The position numbers and the translations under genes were made by a program. The notes below the pieces were generated by a model, which saw only the letters and a program-made list of their open reading frames with translations, was not told the DNA's origin and did not search any database. 64,000 bases of DNA from Tubiluchus corallicola (lineage: Eukaryota > Priapulida > Priapulimorpha > Priapulimorphida > Tubiluchidae), in contig JAQGDQ010002390.1 in NCBI GenBank assembly GCA_030141605.1, positions 1 to 64,000 on the forward strand, in the 5' to 3' direction. Shown in pieces: positions 59,266 to 64,000 of this stretch; the stretch's first letter is position 1, and the number at the start of each line of letters is the position of its first letter.

Positions 59266-60673
59266 GCGCTTTTTCCTCCTCTACAGGAACATACAAAGGA
59301 TAACATCCCGTAAAACAACCATAGCAACAGGACTCCCCTCCCAAAACATCAAAAAGATTCTCTATAGAAAGAAAATCAAGCGAATCCGCCTCAATCTTCT
59401 CGCAGATCTTCTCCTTCGTCAAAGAAGAGGCAACAAGCTCTCGACGACGCGCAATATCAACCCCAAAATAACACGGATGCGGAATCATCGGAGACGCAGA
59501 ACGAAAATGAACCTCTCGTGCTCCCGCCTGGCGAAATAGACGAACAATCGTGCGGCTCGTCGTCCCACGTACCAGAGAATCATCAATTAAAATAACACGC
59601 TTGTCCATAACAAGCGAACGAACAACATTAAACTTCACATGAACAGCCTGCTCCCGCAAGATTTGAGACGGTTTGATAAACGTGCGGCCAATATACCGAT
59701 TCTTCACAAGCGCCGCAACAAACGGTATATTACTGGCATGAGCATAACCCGTCGCCGCCGTAACGCCCGAATCCGGAATCCCAACAATCATATCCGCATC
59801 AACTTCCGCCTGCTCCCAAAGCTTCCGACCAGCACGAAACCGCATCTCATACGTGCTTAAACCATCAACAATAGAATCCGGACGCGCAAAATAAATATGC
59901 TCAAACGAACATAACGCCTTATTCGAAAGCTCCGAGTAAATAATAGACTGCACACCGTTTTTATCAATAATGACAATCTCCCCAGGAAGAACATCCCTGA
60001 CAAAAGTCGCCCCGACAGCGTCCAGCGCACAGGATTCCGATACCAAAACATAACCGCCATTATCAGTCTTGCCAAGGCATAAAGGACGAATACCATAAGG
60101 ATCCCGAATCCCTATCAGCTGATCGTTCACTAAAATCGTCAACGCAAAAGCACCAACGGCACAAGACGCCGCATCCCGTAAAGCATGCTGCAGATTAACA
60201 TCAATCTTCCGACTGATAAGATGAAGCAAAACCTCCGTATCCGTCGTGGTCTCAAAGACTTTTTGACCCGCCTCAAGAAGCTCCCGCATCATCCGGTTGT
60301 TGGTTAAATTCCCGTTATGCGCAATCGCTATATCCCCAAGATTGCACGTTGATTGCAACGGCTGCGCATTCTTAAGATGAGAATCCCCCGTCGTCGCGTA
60401 ACGCGTATGCCCAATAACACAATTTCCCCGCAACCCCTCAAGCATTTCCGGTGTGAAAACTTCCGAAACAAGTCCCATCCCCTTACGGGTCTCTATACGT
60501 CCCTCTTTGGAAATACTGATTCCCGTGCTCTCCTGACCACGATGCTGCAAAGCATAAAGAGCGTAACTGGCCAATATGGATAAATCTTCCCTATCCTCCG
60601 GAAAATAAATTCCCAAAACACCACAAGCCTCCTGAGGCTTGTCGTCAATATCACGTTTATATAATGGATTCAT
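59258..60673 (-). CDS. purF: Amidophosphoribosyltransferase
   Basis: First committed step of purine synthesis: PRPP plus glutamine to phosphoribosylamine. 471 residues with a 16-residue propeptide before the nucleophile Cys (EACGVLGIYF), glutaminase features HRGQESTGI and GHTRYATTGDS, and the PRPP loop VILIDDSLVRGTTSR. Cysteines in CCYGCFTGCYPLY at the C-terminus match the iron-sulfur cluster type of Bacillus subtilis PurF. It is nine bases after purC and is the likely flux control point. Confidence 0.97.
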   Translation of the reverse strand: MNPLYKRDIDDKPQEACGVLGIYFPEDREDLSILASYALYALQHRGQESTGISISKEGRIETRKGMGLVSEVFTPEMLEGLRGNCVIGHTRYATTGDSHLKNAQPLQSTCNLGDIAIAHNGNLTNNRMMRELLEAGQKVFETTTDTEVLLHLISRKIDVNLQHALRDAASCAVGAFALTILVNDQLIGIRDPYGIRPLCLGKTDNGGYVLVSESCALDAVGATFVRDVLPGEIVIIDKNGVQSIIYSELSNKALCSFEHIYFARPDSIVDGLSTYEMRFRAGRKLWEQAEVDADMIVGIPDSGVTAATGYAHASNIPFVAALVKNRYIGRTFIKPSQILREQAVHVKFNVVRSLVMDKRVILIDDSLVRGTTSRTIVRLFRQAGAREVHFRSASPMIPHPCYFGVDIARRRELVASSLTKEKICEKIEADSLDFLSIENLFDVLGGESCCYGCFTGCYPLYVPVEEEKAHE

Positions 60674-60681
60674 TCTCTATT

Positions 60682-61395
60682 TCAGCTTTCTTGGTTCAGT
60701 CTCTTTAAAACTTCCAGATACGCCTCTTCCAAACTTCCAAGATCCCGGCGAAAAACATCCTTGTCAAGCTTCTTGCCAGTCTGCTTATCCCAAAAACGAC
60801 ACGTATCCGGGCTAATCTCATCCGCTAAAACAATCTCCCCTCTCTCATTTTTGCCAAACTCAACTTTAAAATCAACCAGGACAATCCCCCGCTCGTCAAG
60901 CGCCGCCTTTAATAAATCATTGATTTTTCTCGCGACTCCATAAATTTCCTCCAGCTCCTCATGACTCGCAAGCCCTAAGGCAACCGCATGGTAATCGTTA
61001 ATAAGCGGATCATGAAAATCATCATTCTTATAACAAATCTCCAAAATCGTACAAGAAGGAACTTCCCCCTCCGTAATCCCTAAACGACGCGCCATCGAAC
61101 CTGCGATAACATTACGGACAATAACCTCCAGTAAAAAAATATCCGTCTTTTCACACAATTGCTCACGATCGTTTAACTTTTTCTGAAAATGCGTCCGAAT
61201 ACCACACTTTTCCAACCGCTCAAAAAATATCGACGCAATACTGTTATTTAAAATACCCTTCTTTTCAATAACTTCCTTCTTCTCTCCATTCCCAGCCGTC
61301 GTATCATCCTTATAATAAATCACAACAAGAGAAGGATCCTCCGTCGCGTAAATTTTCTTTGCTTTCCCCTCGTACAAAAGACCTTGCTTTTCCAT
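60682..61395 (-). CDS. purC: SAICAR synthetase
   Basis: Joins CAIR with aspartate, step 8 (counting the PurE step before it). 237 residues, single-domain bacterial form: [74 protein letters not shown] and the signature [12 protein letters not shown]. The start resembles Firmicutes PurC. It lies 33 bases after purE. Confidence 0.97.
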   Translation of the reverse strand: MEKQGLLYEGKAKKIYATEDPSLVVIYYKDDTTAGNGEKKEVIEKKGILNNSIASIFFERLEKCGIRTHFQKKLNDREQLCEKTDIFLLEVIVRNVIAGSMARRLGITEGEVPSCTILEICYKNDDFHDPLINDYHAVALGLASHEELEEIYGVARKINDLLKAALDERGIVLVDFKVEFGKNERGEIVLADEISPDTCRFWDKQTGKKLDKDVFRRDLGSLEEAYLEVLKRLNQES

Positions 61396-61428
61396 TCTTT
61401 ATTCCTTTCTCTCTATAAACACTCTCAA

Positions 61429-61908
61429 TTAAAACACAACACCCGTCGCATTATCCTTAATAAACTGATCTTTCATCTCCTGGCGAAACCCCCGCAACCG
61501 CTCCGAAAGAGACGGGTATTTCACAGCTAAAATCTGAACAGCCAACATACCCGCATTGTACGAATTATCAATCCCTACCGTCGCAACAGGAATTGACTTG
61601 GGCATCTGAACAATCGACAATAATGAATCCATACCATCCAAAGACGCCGAAATCGGAACACCAATAACAGGCAAGATCGTTTTCGAAGCAATAACACCCG
61701 GAAGATGCGCCGCTAAACCCGCTCCCGCTATAATGACCTCAACGCCACCAGCCTCCAAAGCCTCCAGCGTCTTTGCAAGATGCTCCGGAACACGATGCGC
61801 CGATAAAATATGCGCCTCAAAATCAATATCAAACGCACGCAAGCATAACGCCGCTCCTTGCATCTTCTCCTTATCCGAACGACTGCCAAAAATAATCGCC
61901 GCTTTCAT
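61429..61908 (-). CDS. purE: N5-carboxyaminoimidazole ribonucleotide mutase / AIR carboxylase PurE
   Basis: Carboxylation step of the pathway. 159 residues: FGSRSDKEKM near the N-terminus, ILSAHRVPEHLAKTL (the SAHR substrate loop), IAGAGLAAHLPGVIASKTILPVIGVP and LDGMDSLLSIVQMPKSIPVATVGIDN. No purK partner is seen in the operon, so either purK is elsewhere or this PurE uses carbon dioxide directly. The LDGMDSLLSIVQMP stretch is of the Firmicutes/Bacteroidetes kind. Confidence 0.95.
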   Translation of the reverse strand: MKAAIIFGSRSDKEKMQGAALCLRAFDIDFEAHILSAHRVPEHLAKTLEALEAGGVEVIIAGAGLAAHLPGVIASKTILPVIGVPISASLDGMDSLLSIVQMPKSIPVATVGIDNSYNAGMLAVQILAVKYPSLSERLRGFRQEMKDQFIKDNATGVVF

Positions 61909-61930
61909 AATTTTCCTATCCTTTCAAAAA

Positions 61931-64000
61931 CTAACTGAAATAACGAACCGCATTGGAAAAAATATCCAAACATGTCTCTCCTTCAATATTTTTGTATAGT
62001 GTTGAATCATAACGCTCAACATGACCCATTTTACCTAAAATACGACCATCCAAAGATGTAATCCCCTCTATCCCATAAACAGAACCGTTAGGATTAAACT
62101 GACCATCCGATGTAGGGAAACCCGCAAAATCAACATATTGAGTCGCAACCTGACCATGAGAAAAAAGCGACTCAATAACAGACTCACACGCCATAAAACA
62201 ACCCTCGCCATGAGACATGGGCGTCTGATAAACTTTCTCAAAATTCTCCGAGGAAAACCACGGCGATAAACCAGAAACAACCTTCACAGAAGACATCATA
62301 GAAACATGCCGGCCAATCCTGTTATACGTCAATGTCGCCCCACCAGCAGCACCATAAGGAAGATCAAGAGCAGATGCCCGCACGCTCGCTTCGCTCAACA
62401 TCTCACCACCAACACACCCATACGGCAAAAGACCGCTCTTTAAAAGCGCCTGAAAACCATTGCAAATCCCTAAAATTAAACCATCCCTCTCTAAAAATCG
62501 CTCCAGCGCCTCTCGCACAGACCTGTTCATTAAAACCGCAACAATAAATTTTCCAGCCCCTTCAGGCTCATCCCCCGCAGAAAATCCCCCCGGAAGCATA
62601 AATACCTGCGCATTCAACAAACCCTGAACAAGAGAATCAATAGATGCGCTGATACTACTCTCCGATATATTCAAAAAAGGCAAAACATCCACCACAGCCC
62701 CTGCACGCCGAAAAATCCGCGCACTATCATACTCACAATTCGTCCCCGGGAAAAAAGGAAGCAAAACATGCGGCCGAGCAAATTTCTCCCCCGTGTAAGA
62801 GCGCCCCTTACCTCGATAAAGACGCAAAGGATACGCTTGAGCCGAACCAGAAGCCTGCCGCGGAAAAACACTGTCAAGAACCCCAAGCCACCTGTCAGAC
62901 GCCTCCAAAAGAGAAACAGAAACACCGTTAAACACAAATACGCCAGAATCCTCCGTCTTCCCAAGATAAACCGCATGCGCATACTCTAAAGGAGACGAGA
63001 CCTCAACAATAATACTCCCATAATTTAATGACAGTAAATCCTCTTTATCATAAACCACAGAAAAACCAATACCATTGCCAAAACCCATCTTCGATAAAGC
63101 CGCCGCAACACCCCCGTATTTCAAACTCATCGCCGAAAGAATCTTCCCCTCACAAGCCGCCTGGTGCAAAAACGTAAAATTAGCCTTCAAACATTCCGTA
63201 TCCGGCATGAAATTCCCATCCGCCCGATGAGAAATCAAATAAAGATAACTCCCCGCCTTCTTAAAAGATGACGAGACTGTATGACGCACATCCATCGTCG
63301 TGACCGCAAAAGCAACAAGCGTCGGCGGAACATGCTTATCTTTAAAAGTCCCACTCATGCTATCCTTACCGCCAATCGCCGGTAATTTAAAACGGCGCAT
63401 CGCTTCCTGAGCCCCCAATAAAGCGGCAACAGGCTGCCCCCACGCTAAAGGATCCTCTTCCAGCTTTCTGAAATATTCCTGACAGGAAAAACGAACATCA
63501 CGCCAGTCTGCTCCCATAGCCGCTATCTTCGCCAACGCCTCAATGACCGCATAAATACCCCCATGAAACGGCGACCAGCTTGAAATAACCGGATTATACC
63601 CCCAGCTCATTACAGACGCCGTATTGGTCTCGCCCTCCTGCAAAGGAAACTTCTGAACAGATCCCTCCTCAGGCGTCCGTTGATACTTTCCCCCAAAAGG
63701 CATCAAAACCGTCGTCGCGCCAATCGTCGCATCAAACATCTCAACAAGCCCCTTCTGACAACAGACATTCAACGAAGAAAGCATCGAGAAATAACGTACC
63801 CTAAAATCCTCCCCCGGATATAACGCCTTAAAAGGCGCCTTAAAAGACGGCTCCTCTATAACAACATTCATCACGCGGCGAACACCATGAGTATCCAAAA
63901 AAGCACGGGAAAGATCAACAATCATCTCTCCACGCCAACGCATCACCAAACGATTCCGATCCGTTACAGACGCAATCTGAACAACCTCCAGATTCTCTTC
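61931..64000 (-). CDS. purL: Phosphoribosylformylglycinamidine synthase, single-chain PurL (5' end outside window)
   Basis: Step 4, glutamine-dependent amidination of FGAR. The frame is open to the window edge, giving the last 689 residues of what should be a protein of about 1250. The second ATP-binding half carries SWGYNPVISSWSPFHGG, PAIGGKDSMSGTFKD and LSKMGFGNGIG. A fused class I glutaminase follows (about the last 265 residues): FPGTNCEYDSARIFRRAGA, MLPGGFSAGDEPEGAGKF and LILGICNGFQALLKSGLLP with the nucleophile Cys, then SHGEGCF. Most alphaproteobacteria instead have separate PurS, PurQ and PurL. This form belongs to the single-chain type of Firmicutes and Bacteroidetes. Confidence 0.95.
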   Translation of the reverse strand, partial: EENLEVVQIASVTDRNRLVMRWRGEMIVDLSRAFLDTHGVRRVMNVVIEEPSFKAPFKALYPGEDFRVRYFSMLSSLNVCCQKGLVEMFDATIGATTVLMPFGGKYQRTPEEGSVQKFPLQEGETNTASVMSWGYNPVISSWSPFHGGIYAVIEALAKIAAMGADWRDVRFSCQEYFRKLEEDPLAWGQPVAALLGAQEAMRRFKLPAIGGKDSMSGTFKDKHVPPTLVAFAVTTMDVRHTVSSSFKKAGSYLYLISHRADGNFMPDTECLKANFTFLHQAACEGKILSAMSLKYGGVAAALSKMGFGNGIGFSVVYDKEDLLSLNYGSIIVEVSSPLEYAHAVYLGKTEDSGVFVFNGVSVSLLEASDRWLGVLDSVFPRQASGSAQAYPLRLYRGKGRSYTGEKFARPHVLLPFFPGTNCEYDSARIFRRAGAVVDVLPFLNISESSISASIDSLVQGLLNAQVFMLPGGFSAGDEPEGAGKFIVAVLMNRSVREALERFLERDGLILGICNGFQALLKSGLLPYGCVGGEMLSEASVRASALDLPYGAAGGATLTYNRIGRHVSMMSSVKVVSGLSPWFSSENFEKVYQTPMSHGEGCFMACESVIESLFSHGQVATQYVDFAGFPTSDGQFNPNGSVYGIEGITSLDGRILGKMGHVERYDSTLYKNIEGETCLDIFSNAVRYFS

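Overview
The window is a dense, almost entirely protein-coding stretch of an alphaproteobacterial chromosome. The assignment rests on several marks: PstC and PstA with long N-terminal extensions, a one-parvulin SurA, DUF1178, DUF2066 and UbiK/BMFP proteins, a BamE lipoprotein, an aminotransferase followed by ftsK, and an atpHAGDC operon. Stops of all three kinds (TAA, TAG, TGA) end full-length genes, so the standard code is used. The plus strand is strongly richer in C and A than in G and T across the whole window: plus-strand genes favour C/A-ending codons and minus-strand genes G/T-ending codons. Most genes lie on the minus strand, which is probably the leading strand, with the fork running from the high-coordinate end to the low one. 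Such skew plus tight packing fits a host-associated or streamlined bacterium, but genus and family cannot be fixed from the sequence alone.

Layout: 0-3.5 kb, phosphate uptake (pstS-pstC-pstA, running off the left edge). 3.7-10.4 kb, an efflux region with a tandem pair of near-identical cation diffusion facilitators, a broken duplicate of an RND pump tail, the intact RND permease and its membrane fusion protein. 10.4-17 kb, aroC, fabI and a metG-tatD-MBL-pyrD run. 17.2-20.8 kb, a PLP aminotransferase and ftsK on plus. 20.9-23.7 kb, an EF-G-like protein and coaE. 23.8-28.9 kb, the F1 ATP synthase operon. 29-33.3 kb, tRNA-Leu, a candidate small RNA, rsmA, surA and an ABC-F ATPase. 33.5-37.3 kb, ndk and a DUF2066 protein on plus, glnB-glnA on minus. 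37.5-40.9 kb, tRNA-His, tkt, trmL and dnaQ. 40.9-46.9 kb, comF-DUF1178-dgt and rho-typA. 47.2-53.3 kb, ubiK, proC, a degQ-like protease, rarA, an M16-like protein and bamE. 53.4-64 kb, one long purine operon (purL-E-C-F-M-N-H-D-guaB) running in from the right edge.

The most notable points are these. The purine operon has the gene order and protein types of Firmicutes/Bacteroidetes, including a single-chain PurL with a fused glutaminase domain, which suggests transfer. On plus, ndk is followed directly by the DUF2066 gene, where many alphaproteobacteria carry purN-purM; this may be the scar of the lost native genes. The degQ-like signal peptide is put out of frame by a seven-T run. The end of the RND gene is duplicated and decayed beside a tandem CDF duplication that looks homogenised by gene conversion. 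A promoter-terminator pair downstream of rsmA frames a possible small RNA.
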